From Spirochaetota bacterium (lineage in GTDB: Bacteria; Spirochaetota; Brachyspiria; Brachyspirales; JACRPF01), in the NCBI GenBank assembly GCA_038043445.1, contig JBBTBY010000013.1:48454-112453 (forward strand): a DNA stretch of 64,000 nucleotides, read 5' to 3'. The notes below the pieces were generated by a model, which had not been told where the DNA came from, did not search any database, and saw only the letters and a program-made list of their open reading frames with translations. Shown piece by piece: positions 44,265 through 52,710 of the stretch. A program made the translations under genes and the position numbers. How positions within the stretch are numbered: position 1 is the first letter of the stretch; each line of letters starts with the position of its first letter.

Positions 44265-45011
44265 ATGGAACGCATCGTATTCTTCATTCTCGCGTCTGCG
44301 GCGCTTTGTGCGCAGAACCCCGCATTGTGGGTCGACTTTACCGGTGTTACGGGTGATTGCACTGATAAGGCCGGCAATGCTGTCATCGTCAAAGGGGCAT
44401 CGATAGCGGACGGCGCGTTCCGGAGCAAAAAAGGGAATGACTGCACGGTAAAGACGTCAGCGGCATTGAACGCGATGACAACCGAGATTGCCATCACCGC
44501 ATGGATCGCGCTCAAGACCGTCGATGAGAATTTCCAGACCGTGCTTTTCAAGGGCGATAGAAGCAGGAACCCGGAAGCCATCCAGTACGCACTATCCATC
44601 AATTATGGATATCCGGAGCTGAAATGGAAGGATGAAAAGGGCGTATGGCAGGGGTTCATGAAATCGAGCACGGACACGAAAACCGGCGCGGTGAAGAACG
44701 CGGTCCGGCTTGGCGTCGGAAAATGGCAGCATCTTGCTGTCACCTTCGCCAACGGCGCGATATGCGTGTATGTGAACGGGGCGCTCACCGAAAAAGCCCC
44801 GGCGAAAGAAGGCGCAAAAGCGTTCGTCGCGAGCGAGACCGATATCTACCCCGGCGCCATGTTCTGGACGACGAGCGGCAGGAATTATCACCAGGACGGG
44901 CTTATCGCGGATATACGCGTGTATTCATCGGTGCTCGATGCCGCGGCGATAAAGGATATCGTTTCGGGGGATGCGAAGCGAAGCGTAAACGCCGATATCG
45001 TGATAGAATAG
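44265..45011 (+). CDS. Secreted LamG-domain protein
   Basis: 248 residues; ATG at 44265 with AAAGGAG 9 nt upstream. A signal peptide (MERIVFFILASAALCAQ) precedes a single LamG/concanavalin-like domain (TEIAITAWIALKTVDENFQT, WQHLAVTFANGAICVYVNG, GLIADIRVYSSVLDAAAI). It shares several motifs with the LamG domain of the upstream 941-residue protein (FKGDRSRNPEAIQYALS here and WKGDRRKKPEAVQYYLN there), so the two domains are probably related by duplication. It has no catalytic domain; binding of polysaccharide is likely. Confidence 0.85.
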   Translation: MERIVFFILASAALCAQNPALWVDFTGVTGDCTDKAGNAVIVKGASIADGAFRSKKGNDCTVKTSAALNAMTTEIAITAWIALKTVDENFQTVLFKGDRSRNPEAIQYALSINYGYPELKWKDEKGVWQGFMKSSTDTKTGAVKNAVRLGVGKWQHLAVTFANGAICVYVNGALTEKAPAKEGAKAFVASETDIYPGAMFWTTSGRNYHQDGLIADIRVYSSVLDAAAIKDIVSGDAKRSVNADIVIE

Positions 45012-45037
45012 AAGAATTTTGACGGAAGGATACTTCC

Positions 45038-45907
45038 ATGGAAGCGATCGTGGCTAGAAAGCGTGCTGTCGTACTGACCCGGGATAAAGAACGTGCTATG
45101 AAATCGAAGGTGTTCGCGTTCTTCGACACTGACACTGCCGTTACCGATACACCTGAGGATGCGGATATCGCCGATGTCAGCGCGTCGGATGATGTGCAGC
45201 TCGCCCGCGCATTTGCACAACAGGTCAAGACGGTCATCGTATCGCCCGCCGTCGGCGCACAGCTTGCCGCTTCCGGCGAGAACACATCGCACTATGTCGA
45301 GGCGCATCCGCTCCGCGCCTGGGGCATCGTGGAAAAAGTGAAGCAGTATATGACCGCGAACATCCCCGGCGATATGACATCGATGCGTATATTCTGGGAA
45401 ATGCCGAAGACATATGCGAAAGGGAGAACGTCCTTCGCTGAGCGGCTGCCCGAGTTCATTGACATTGCCGCATATATTGCCGGCGTTCCTGCCGTGTCCG
45501 TACAGCTGCAGCAAGCGGGAACGAACGGCGTGTTCGGGCTTATCACGCTAGAGGGCAATATCGTCGCCGAGCTGACCGTGAACGACATGCTCCCGAATTC
45601 TCTTGCGCCGGTGCGGTTCTTGCATACCTATTTCACTTCCGGTGTAGTATCGAACATGCCGCTCTACGGGTTCGAGAACGATGAAGGAGTACTCATCGCC
45701 GACGACAAGCATGCTCGCCATGAGGTCAATGAGCATATGGATTGGGGCGGTACCGATGAGATCGACGATCTTTATTTCAGGATGATAGGACTTATACTCG
45801 GCGGCACGTATGGGATGCCGTGCGGCGGGAATGCTCTGCGATACCGAACGGCGGCGGAAGAAGCGCTGCGCACCGGTGAAGCGGCCGCGATAGGCGGTGC
45901 ACAATGA
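45038..45907 (+). CDS. Protein resembling the C-terminal half of Gfo/Idh/MocA oxidoreductases
   Basis: 289 residues. It has no signal peptide and no GxGxxG nucleotide-binding motif. The first 60 residues are charged and Asp-rich. The central region (HPLRAWGIVEKVKQYMTANI, TSMRIFWEMPKTYAKGRTSF, GVFGLITLEGNIVAELTVND) recalls the substrate or dimerisation domain of Gfo/Idh/MocA proteins. A complete member of that family is encoded 0.9 kb downstream, so this may be a partner subunit or a degenerate paralog. The stop overlaps the next start (ATGA). This assignment is tentative. Confidence 0.6.
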   Translation: MEAIVARKRAVVLTRDKERAMKSKVFAFFDTDTAVTDTPEDADIADVSASDDVQLARAFAQQVKTVIVSPAVGAQLAASGENTSHYVEAHPLRAWGIVEKVKQYMTANIPGDMTSMRIFWEMPKTYAKGRTSFAERLPEFIDIAAYIAGVPAVSVQLQQAGTNGVFGLITLEGNIVAELTVNDMLPNSLAPVRFLHTYFTSGVVSNMPLYGFENDEGVLIADDKHARHEVNEHMDWGGTDEIDDLYFRMIGLILGGTYGMPCGGNALRYRTAAEEALRTGEAAAIGGAQ

Positions 45908-46815
45908 GCGAACAATACATCGAAGCGCATGTGCACATGGACGCCTGGGATGCGGCGACGAAGCGGCGTATCCGCGAAAGCGGTGTTGCGCAGTACTGGG
46001 TGATGGATATCTCTCACCCGCAATTGAACACAAAGAATGCCGACAGGAAAACGATACTCCGTGCGGCACACGATATGCCCGGCAGGATAATCCCTTTTGC
46101 GATGATACAGTGGGGTGCCGATGAACGCCAGGTGGAGGCGTACTTTCGTGCCGGCTTTACGGGGCTTAAGGCCATAGTGCCCCCCAAGCCGTATAACGAT
46201 AATGCATACCTTCCCATCTATGAGGCGGCGGCGCATTTCGCAATGCCCATACTGTTCCACACGGGTATCATCGCGCACTCCAACGACACTGTAAAGGAAC
46301 CCCTGCGGCGCGGCTATGGCCCTGCGAACATGGAGCCCGCGTTCCTCGCAACAATAGCGGATATGTTCCCTTCACTTGAGCTCATCGGCGGGCATATGGG
46401 TTTCCCGTATACGGAGCAGACCGAGAACAATCTGTATTATTACCCGAACATACACCATGATATATCGGGCTATGTATCGCTCGAATGGCTCATGTCGGTG
46501 CTCGAAAGACGTGCATGCGCATACCTCGGCGGCGCACGATTTTTCCACGAAAAGCTTCTCCTTGCAACCGACCTTTTCATCGGCAATAAGAATTCGGAAC
46601 TGTGGGGAAAAGAAAAACGTGAGGCGTGGAGGCTCTTCTTCAAGTATCTCGCATACAATCATTCATGGTCGCTTGAAGCGGATAATATTTTTTATCGCAA
46701 TGCAAAACGGCTTATGGACAAAGTACAGCGCCGGCAGGCATCGATACGCGCACGGCTCAAGAGAAAACGCTCCGGCCCCGGCACAGCGATCGTAAAAAAA
46801 AGGGGTACACGATGA
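45904..46815 (+). CDS. Amidohydrolase-family (amidohydro_2) TIM-barrel protein
   Basis: 303 residues. Metal-site candidates are EAHVHMDAWD (HxH near the N terminus), ILFHTGIIAHSN, ELIGGHMGFPY and LLATDLFIGN (Asp), arranged as in the COG2159/amidohydro_2 family. Members hydrolyse or decarboxylate cyclic substrates, including lactones and aromatic acids; in a sugar operon a lactonase is plausible, since the oxidoreductase could produce a lactone. Start and stop each overlap the neighbours by 4 nt. The C terminus is very basic (RLKRKRSGPGTAIVKKRGTR). Confidence 0.82.
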   Translation: MSEQYIEAHVHMDAWDAATKRRIRESGVAQYWVMDISHPQLNTKNADRKTILRAAHDMPGRIIPFAMIQWGADERQVEAYFRAGFTGLKAIVPPKPYNDNAYLPIYEAAAHFAMPILFHTGIIAHSNDTVKEPLRRGYGPANMEPAFLATIADMFPSLELIGGHMGFPYTEQTENNLYYYPNIHHDISGYVSLEWLMSVLERRACAYLGGARFFHEKLLLATDLFIGNKNSELWGKEKREAWRLFFKYLAYNHSWSLEADNIFYRNAKRLMDKVQRRQASIRARLKRKRSGPGTAIVKKRGTR

Positions 46816-47945
46816 AACCGTTATCGATAGTGGTCACCTCATCGGCGAACCCGCATGTGAAATTCTACTATGAGGACCTCTCGCATACTGAACTTTTCAA
46901 ACTTGAAGCGATAACCGAGACCGACCCGGCGCGAATGGAATATGCCGAGGATTTCTTCCGCAAGAAAAACCTGCCCGTGAAATTCTATACCGATTGGAAG
47001 CTCATGCTCGAGAAACACCGCGATGTGGAGGCGGTAGTCGTCGGAAGCGATAACTTCCATCACCATGAACAGACGCTTGCCGCCGCCGCAATGGGGAAGC
47101 ACGTGTACAGCATGAAAGTACTCTCCATGGATGAAAAGCAGTGCGAGGAGATGATAGCCGCCTGCCGCAAAGCAAAAGTGGTGCTGCAGGTGGAGCTTGA
47201 GCTGCACTTCAATGCGCAGTACCGCGCCATGCGCGAGGCGATACGGAGCGGTAAGCTTGGAAAACTTTCATTGCTTTATGTGAGCAATATCTCGCAGTCG
47301 CCGATAACGTATTATCCCAACTGGGGCGATCCGGTGCTTTCGTATGGGAAAAAAGTATCGATACGTCCGGGCGAATCGGTATGCCGCGGCGGGGCGATCA
47401 CTGACCATCCGCATCCTTTCGATATCATACGCTGGCTGACGGGAAAGGAATTCAAGAAAGTGTTCGCGGTTTCCGGGAAGAACATGCGCTCGCAGCTGCT
47501 TGTCGAAGATCACATCGCCATTACCGGCGAGCTCACCGACGGCACTGCAGTGTTCATCAATCCGTCGTATTCGCATCTGGAAGAGCAATGCGATACGCGG
47601 CGCCTCTACTGGCCGAAATCGCTCGAGGTGCTCATCAAGGCCTACGGAGAGAAGTCGTTCATGGCGGCTGATTACTGGCATAAACCGGCGTATGTGCTTG
47701 GCGCGGAGCATCCATCGCCCAACCGTCTCATATTCGAGGGTGCGGGGCGTATCTCACAGGGATTCATCCCGCCCGTGGTGAGCGCTTCGCGATTCGTGAC
47801 CGAAAGCCGCTTCGGCAGTTTTTATGCCGCGGTGAGGGGTTTCCGGAGCGTAGAGAGCACCGGCGAGGACGGACTTGCCGCGGTGCGGGTGATGAACGCA
47901 TGCTATGGATCGGTGTATACGGGAAAGACCGTATCCTGCGTATAG
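46812..47945 (+). CDS. Gfo/Idh/MocA-family oxidoreductase, last gene of the sugar operon
   Basis: 377 residues. The N-terminal nucleotide-binding fold is recognisable (LSIVVTSSANPHVKFYYEDL) but the Gly-rich loop is atypical: SANPH instead of GxGxxG. Further family segments are EAVVVGSDNFHHHEQTLAAA, the EKP equivalent region (HVYSMKVLSMDEKQCEEM) and GGAITDHPHPFDIIRWLTG, with a His-rich active site. It probably oxidises a sugar derivative with a nicotinamide cofactor; the altered loop makes cofactor use uncertain. Downstream (47946-48052) no signal is seen. Confidence 0.85.
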   Translation: MKPLSIVVTSSANPHVKFYYEDLSHTELFKLEAITETDPARMEYAEDFFRKKNLPVKFYTDWKLMLEKHRDVEAVVVGSDNFHHHEQTLAAAAMGKHVYSMKVLSMDEKQCEEMIAACRKAKVVLQVELELHFNAQYRAMREAIRSGKLGKLSLLYVSNISQSPITYYPNWGDPVLSYGKKVSIRPGESVCRGGAITDHPHPFDIIRWLTGKEFKKVFAVSGKNMRSQLLVEDHIAITGELTDGTAVFINPSYSHLEEQCDTRRLYWPKSLEVLIKAYGEKSFMAADYWHKPAYVLGAEHPSPNRLIFEGAGRISQGFIPPVVSASRFVTESRFGSFYAAVRGFRSVESTGEDGLAAVRVMNACYGSVYTGKTVSCV

Positions 47946-48052
47946 TTCCATTGTCTCTTTATCGTTCGCTGGTATCGCCTGAAAACCGTTCCGAACAGGG
48001 TATTTTCATTTGTCGGCGGAATCCCGTGATGCATCACATTTTCCCAAGCAAC

Positions 48053-50170
48053 TTATTTCGTATCTGCAAGTACGCCGTAGCAGTACACCAGGTTCGGATA
48101 TTCCACCGCATCGACGACAGCATAGCGTCCCTTGCCGTCGACAACGGGTACACCGCTGCGAAGCAAAGTGAATTGCGGGACGAAAGCAGTCTTTACCGGC
48201 ATCGGCACTTTGAATGATGTGACGCCTGCGTCTGAATTGGTTTCCTGCATCGTACCGTTTATCGTTATGCGCAACCTGCCCGGTGCGGTGAGAAAGCCGA
48301 CTACTTCGATGCTGTTCTCCGCTTCCCGTCCGCGGAATGTCCATTTCACTCCTTTTCCGGGATCGATGTCGGTGTGATGACGGCGGTACACGTAATGAAG
48401 CACATCACGGGTTATCTTCGGCTGCTCGCCGGTCTTGAACCACTGTATGTAGTATGCGTTCATATCATACGGTCCGAAGCCGATAGCGGTGGAAGGTTCC
48501 ATCGGCTGTTCACTGTAATCCGACCAGGTGTTGATGAAAGCCCAGTCGGCATTGTCGTTGATCGCGGAATTCCAGTAGGACCTGAGCGCCTCGCTGTTGC
48601 ACGCTTCGAAGAGCCAGCAGCCCCGTGTGCGCACATCCTGCGCTGCGATGGGAAAGACCGCCACGGTGGTAAGATCGCGGACGCGCGATACCCAGTCGAA
48701 TGCCCCCGGTGAGCGCGGACCCCAATGTGCCATGCCGTAGCAGAGCGGTGAAAAGTTCGTGATCTGAATGTAGCTGTTGAACTGCGCAACGAGCGCGATG
48801 GGCATGCCCAGATTGGAAAGCTCGGTCATCGCTCTGTGCCACCAGTTGGTGCTGTGCCGTTCGGTGAGCCACATGCTGAACACCGTGCGCCCGTCGGACA
48901 GCTTCATCGTCGCAGGATGTTCGATGATGCGCTTGACATACGGTGAACGTGCGTAGGCGATAGGATCGACGCCTTCATCGGATTCACCGTTAATGCCGCT
49001 TTTCTTTGCCGGCGAATAGACGGCAGGGACGATCTTGAATGAGGGATCAACGCGCGATGCCGCATCAAGCATGCAGAACGAGCGCATACTGAACGTGGTC
49101 CCGCCGCCTGCCGCAGTCGGCGCGGAATTGAAGTCGAGGAGGAATCCGTCATTGCCCTGCGCACGGGCGAGCCGCACTTCCTCCATCATCGCGACGATGA
49201 GCATTTCGGTCTTGTTCGTGCCGAAACCGCGCAGCGGTGTGCGGGGGAGCGGGCGCAGCAGAAGCTCGGTGCCTGCATCGATGCGGTCTTTTTTATTATT
49301 GGCAGAGGGATTCAGGACGGTACGCGAATACCAGTGCAATGCCGGGTCTTCATCGCTCATGCCGGCGGTGAAAATAGGATAATAGTACGTGAAGACTTTC
49401 CGTTTCGTGCGTGTGAGCGTTTCGATCGGCGCCTGTTTGAACGGCCACCACGCGGTACGCGGTGCGTCGACGCGTCCGGCTATCATCACATTGTCCACGG
49501 TCCATTCGCCGGTGCGTTCACGGCTCCCCGCGCTCAGAAAGTTGAGCTGAGAATAGGCGAGGAACGAAGCGGCGAACGATGTATTACTCTGCACACGTTT
49601 GGCGGGAAAGTCGGTGAGCGTGATTATGGTCCCGTCGTTCGTCGTTATCAGAACAGCGAAGTGATACCACGTGCCGGGAGTGAGCGCGAATAGCCGTGTC
49701 CGTTCACCGCCGGATGATAGGGAAAGCGAGTCGCCATCGCCGAAAAAGATCGATAATCCTTTCCCTGCGGCATCCTTGAATTCACAGCATTGATCAAGAC
49801 CCTTATCCGTTGCGTTCGTCCGGTACCTGAAGTCGAACCCGAGATAGAGGTCGCCCGCCGGGGGCGGCGTGAATGCGGTGCCGATCCCGGCGCCGGGACC
49901 AGCGGATGCCGATGCATCGCTGACGACCATCCCCTTGCCGGTGACCAGGTTGTTGATGAACGGCGATTCCCCGTTCGTGCGCAGTGAAACATCGACACCG
50001 CTTTCGATCTTACCGAGCCGCGTCCAGGGATGCGGCGGAAGTGCACCGACATACGCATCGAAATTATCGATCGGGAGGTCTTCGGTGCCGGTACGGACCT
50101 CGGCAGCGAGCATACTCGCGATCATTGCCGTAAGGATGATGAATACCGGAAAGGATGTCGATCGCTTCAT
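48053..50170 (-). CDS. Secreted GH71-like glycosidase with N-terminal carbohydrate-binding module
   Basis: 705 residues; signal peptide MKRSTSFPVFIILTAMIASMLA. Residues about 25-235 form a jelly-roll module (IDNFDAYVGALPPHPWTRLG, TPGTWYHFAVLITT, EWTVDNVMIAG) like that of the protein at 20605-21309. The catalytic-like region includes VFTYYYPIFTAGMSDEDPAL, GNDGFLLDFNSAP, HWGPRSPGAFDWVSRVRDLT and WAFINTWSDYSEQ. The last pattern is typical of GH71/GH99-type barrels. GH71 enzymes cut alpha-1,3-glucan. The assignment to GH71 rather than a related family is moderate. It is divergent from an AraC-type gene, with an inverted repeat in the shared region. Confidence 0.75.
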   Translation of the reverse strand: MKRSTSFPVFIILTAMIASMLAAEVRTGTEDLPIDNFDAYVGALPPHPWTRLGKIESGVDVSLRTNGESPFINNLVTGKGMVVSDASASAGPGAGIGTAFTPPPAGDLYLGFDFRYRTNATDKGLDQCCEFKDAAGKGLSIFFGDGDSLSLSSGGERTRLFALTPGTWYHFAVLITTNDGTIITLTDFPAKRVQSNTSFAASFLAYSQLNFLSAGSRERTGEWTVDNVMIAGRVDAPRTAWWPFKQAPIETLTRTKRKVFTYYYPIFTAGMSDEDPALHWYSRTVLNPSANNKKDRIDAGTELLLRPLPRTPLRGFGTNKTEMLIVAMMEEVRLARAQGNDGFLLDFNSAPTAAGGGTTFSMRSFCMLDAASRVDPSFKIVPAVYSPAKKSGINGESDEGVDPIAYARSPYVKRIIEHPATMKLSDGRTVFSMWLTERHSTNWWHRAMTELSNLGMPIALVAQFNSYIQITNFSPLCYGMAHWGPRSPGAFDWVSRVRDLTTVAVFPIAAQDVRTRGCWLFEACNSEALRSYWNSAINDNADWAFINTWSDYSEQPMEPSTAIGFGPYDMNAYYIQWFKTGEQPKITRDVLHYVYRRHHTDIDPGKGVKWTFRGREAENSIEVVGFLTAPGRLRITINGTMQETNSDAGVTSFKVPMPVKTAFVPQFTLLRSGVPVVDGKGRYAVVDAVEYPNLVYCYGVLADTK

Positions 50171-50183
50171 GCTATGCTCCTCA

Positions 50184-50208
50184 ATGATATATCATAAGTA
50201 TATATCAT
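50184..50208. promoter_or_regulatory. Inverted repeat between the GH71-like and AraC genes
   Basis: ATGATATAT and its complement ATATATCAT are separated by 7 nt. It overlaps the candidate -10 (TATACT or TATGAT on the minus strand) of the GH71-like gene, 14 nt from its start codon. A regulator binding site is plausible. Confidence 0.5.
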
Positions 50209-50219
50209 CTGCGGGATGT

Positions 50220-50248
50220 TTGCTTTCATTCCCTTGCCGCGATAAAAT
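50220..50248 (+). promoter_or_regulatory. Promoter for a leaderless AraC-type mRNA
   Basis: -35 TTGCTT (50220-50225), 17-nt spacer, -10 TAAAAT (50243-50248). The ATG at 50256 begins 7 nt after the -10, without a Shine-Dalgarno sequence. Confidence 0.55.
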
Positions 50249-50255
50249 ACTATAC

Positions 50256-51107
50256 ATGGTTCGACGACGATTGTCCGGCAAATTCCAGCTTGACCTCAGC
50301 GGCATGGCAGGTGCGGGTCTTCTCAATTTCTATGCGACGCGGGCACGGCAGATACGTCCGCCGACACCGCCGCATACGCATGCCGGCTTTGCTGAGCTCT
50401 ATTATGTAAGCCGCGGCGAGCAGTTCTTCGAGGTGAACGGCTATCCGGCACCGCTTCACGCAGGAGAGATGCTCATAACGTTCCCCGAGGACAGGCACAG
50501 CAGCGCCGGCCACCCGAATGAAACGGTCACATCATATATGCTCTGGATCGATATCACGCGACCCGATGGTTTTCTCGGGCTCAGCGGGGACGATTCGCGG
50601 CTGCTCCATCGCCGTTTCACCGGCATTACGAACCGGCATGTGATAGTGCCGGGGATCGAAACGTTGTTCCACGCCATTGTCGATGATGCGCACTCGCGCG
50701 ATGCGTTGGCGCGCCTTTCGATGCAGCAGCATCTCAGGGAGGTAGTGCTTCGCATCATCACTGCCGAGCGGGCGAATCGTCCGCGGCGATCCGCCGTCAT
50801 GCGTTCGGTATTGCGCTACATCGATGCGCACGCGCGGGAGGATATCGGCATCGGCACGCTTGCAGCACTCGCGCATCTGTCGGTGCCGCGCTTTCGTCAT
50901 GTGTTCCGTGAGACCGTGGGCCTTGCGCCGAACGAATACATCGTGCGGCAGAAGATAGCGCAGGCGAAGACGCTTCTTTATGACGGATCATCGGTCACCG
51001 ATGCTGCGTTCACGATGGGCTTTTCCTCAAGCCAGTATTTTTCCACCGTGTTCAAGCGGCTGACCGGGCAGATACCGCGCACGATAAAAGTTCGGACGAA
51101 AGCGTGA
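50256..51107 (+). CDS. AraC-family transcriptional regulator
   Basis: 283 residues from ATG 50256; the longer frame upstream lies in the divergent gene's region. The cupin N terminus is HTHAGFAELYYVSRGEQFFEV and EMLITFPEDRHSS. The double helix-turn-helix is IGIGTLAALAHLSVPRFRHVF and SSVTDAAFTMGFSSSQYFSTVF, ending KRLTGQIPRTIKV. It is divergent from the GH71-like gene and most probably activates it in response to a breakdown product. The start follows directly after a -10 element. Confidence 0.92.
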   Translation: MVRRRLSGKFQLDLSGMAGAGLLNFYATRARQIRPPTPPHTHAGFAELYYVSRGEQFFEVNGYPAPLHAGEMLITFPEDRHSSAGHPNETVTSYMLWIDITRPDGFLGLSGDDSRLLHRRFTGITNRHVIVPGIETLFHAIVDDAHSRDALARLSMQQHLREVVLRIITAERANRPRRSAVMRSVLRYIDAHAREDIGIGTLAALAHLSVPRFRHVFRETVGLAPNEYIVRQKIAQAKTLLYDGSSVTDAAFTMGFSSSQYFSTVFKRLTGQIPRTIKVRTKA

Positions 51108-51269
51108 TGGTATTCTATCATCCGATATCGGATGATGCACACTACGTAGAGGAATTCGCTGCGACATCCTTGGCGCATGTTCGCGCACTTGTTTTGCGCT
51201 CACTGATACCAGGCGGCAGAGCCGCTGTGTGTGTGGAACGATGGTGGCGGATAAAAACTCCTTTCATAG

Positions 51270-51298
51270 TTGCAGAAAACAGTAAGCGGCGATATCAT
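51270..51298 (+). promoter_or_regulatory. Promoter for a probably leaderless exported-protein mRNA
   Basis: -35 TTGCAG (51270-51275), 17-nt spacer, -10 TATCAT (51293-51298), 8 nt before the ATG at 51307. No Shine-Dalgarno sequence. The rest of 51108-51269 shows no feature. Confidence 0.55.
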
Positions 51299-51306
51299 AC
51301 CGCCCG

Positions 51307-51966
51307 ATGAGACTTCTCCTGCTGCTGCTTGTCACTGCGTCCGTATACGCACAAATTCCTACCGCGGCCGATCTCTATGCAGCCGTCAGTGCGTCATACA
51401 AGAAAAGCATGCCGGCAAGTTTCACCGCGGACATTGCCGGCGACATCATCGATAAGCAGGTCGGTACGATACCCAAAAGCCAGACGACGGGAAAGGGCAA
51501 GGCGAAACTCACCCTGTATGTGAAGCAGGGGTTCAAGCCAAAGCTCGTCCTCACGGGCGTGTCCTCGTTCTATGAGACGATGTTCTCGCGGTTCGTGCCG
51601 CATCTCATGTTCCTCGGACCGTTCGCTATCGTGGAACAGCGCGATTATAAAGGCTTCCTTGCACGATTCGCGATAGCGTCCGTTGATGACGCCGCCGATA
51701 TGTGGCGCGTGAAAGTGCGCGATCTTAAGGAAGATGCGGGATTTGCCTATCTGTTCATCGATAAGACGAATTCGCTCATCATGCGCGGGGAATACTGGTT
51801 CGAGAAGAAGCTCATCATGCGTTCGGCGCTGACCTACACCAACAATGGCCAATGGAATATCATCGACAGCATCGATTTTTCCGGCGAGGGTGAAAAGCCG
51901 TATTCGTCGTCGGTGCATATGAGCCGGCATACGGCCGCCGTTATAAAGGACGATTTTTTCAAGTAA
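51307..51966 (+). CDS. Exported protein, possibly LolA-like
   Basis: 219 residues. The signal peptide is MRLLLLLLVTASVYA. The mature part reads like an unclosed beta-barrel: ASFTADIAGDIID, GKAKLTLYVKQGFKPKLVLT, FAYLFIDKTNSLIMRGEYWF, SALTYTNNGQWNIIDSIDFS. The order of strands and the late D-x-TNSLIMRGEYW segment resemble LolA/LolB-type lipoprotein carriers or outer-membrane lipoprotein-sorting proteins. The match is only by pattern. It would work in the periplasm. It stands alone between an AraC gene and another exported protein. Confidence 0.65.
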   Translation: MRLLLLLLVTASVYAQIPTAADLYAAVSASYKKSMPASFTADIAGDIIDKQVGTIPKSQTTGKGKAKLTLYVKQGFKPKLVLTGVSSFYETMFSRFVPHLMFLGPFAIVEQRDYKGFLARFAIASVDDAADMWRVKVRDLKEDAGFAYLFIDKTNSLIMRGEYWFEKKLIMRSALTYTNNGQWNIIDSIDFSGEGEKPYSSSVHMSRHTAAVIKDDFFK

Positions 51967-52008
51967 TCCGTCCCGATAGGCGCAAAGTGCAAATTCCTAC
52001 TAAGACAA

Positions 52009-52037
52009 TTGACATTAATTGAATAGTTTATTATACT
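52009..52037 (+). promoter_or_regulatory. Consensus promoter TTGACA-N17-TATACTGTC
   Basis: -35 TTGACA (52009-52014), 17-nt spacer, -10 TATACT (52032-52037) followed by GTC, as at 17139, 19155 and 35968. Here the leader is about 50 nt with a GGAGGT ribosome binding site before the ATG at 52096, and no mini-ORF follows. Confidence 0.7.
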
Positions 52038-52095
52038 GTCCTCTCACACGGGTTTGCTGCCCCGCTCAAAACGGCATAAAATTCGGAGGTATCGT

Positions 52096-52644
52096 ATGCA
52101 CAAGACACTGCTCGCTTTCGCTGCACTTCTCGCGGTCACCGTTGCCGGGGTATCGTTCGCAGAAGAGGAGACGTATGATGATCTTTTCACGTTCCGCTGC
52201 ACGAAGGATTACAGCGGTATTGCTGAGAAATGGGCCGCGGCATACATGAAGAAGGTCAAGAAGATCGAGGCGAAAGCAGAAGTGATCGATGAAAGCGAAT
52301 TCAAGGACAAGATCGACAATGAAATGCTTGCTATCGGGCCCATGCTCCCGCAGCGCGATGTTGATAAACTTGAATCGAGCGTCAGCCCGGCTGTCCATAT
52401 CGAAATTTTCAAAGACGGCTCGAGGTCGATCTTTGCATGGGGCGATGAGATCATGATAAATAATTCGACCTCCGGCACGTCGTCAAACAAGCTTCTGAAA
52501 GAGGCGCTTGATCTTATACTTTCAAGCATCGGGCAGACGATCGCAAAAGATGCCGGCTGCACCCCGCTTACGCTGAAGAATCTCAATGAAACGCGGAAAA
52601 AGTGGAAGCTGAAAGAGCTCACGAAGACGGAATACAAGTTCTGA
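52096..52644 (+). CDS. Small exported protein of unknown function
   Basis: 182 residues; ATG at 52096 with GGAGGT 8 nt upstream. The signal peptide is MHKTLLAFAALLAVTVAGVSFA. The mature part is highly charged (KKVKKIEAKAEVIDESEFKD) with helical segments, and no family is recognised. A strong consensus promoter and binding site suggest high expression, as for an abundant periplasmic protein. The next gene starts 66 nt downstream. Confidence 0.75.
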   Translation: MHKTLLAFAALLAVTVAGVSFAEEETYDDLFTFRCTKDYSGIAEKWAAAYMKKVKKIEAKAEVIDESEFKDKIDNEMLAIGPMLPQRDVDKLESSVSPAVHIEIFKDGSRSIFAWGDEIMINNSTSGTSSNKLLKEALDLILSSIGQTIAKDAGCTPLTLKNLNETRKKWKLKELTKTEYKF

Positions 52645-52710
52645 TTTTATCATAACATTCCCGCGTGGAATACCGATAAATAGGAGAGAATCTATTGTCG
52701 AGGTGTATCC

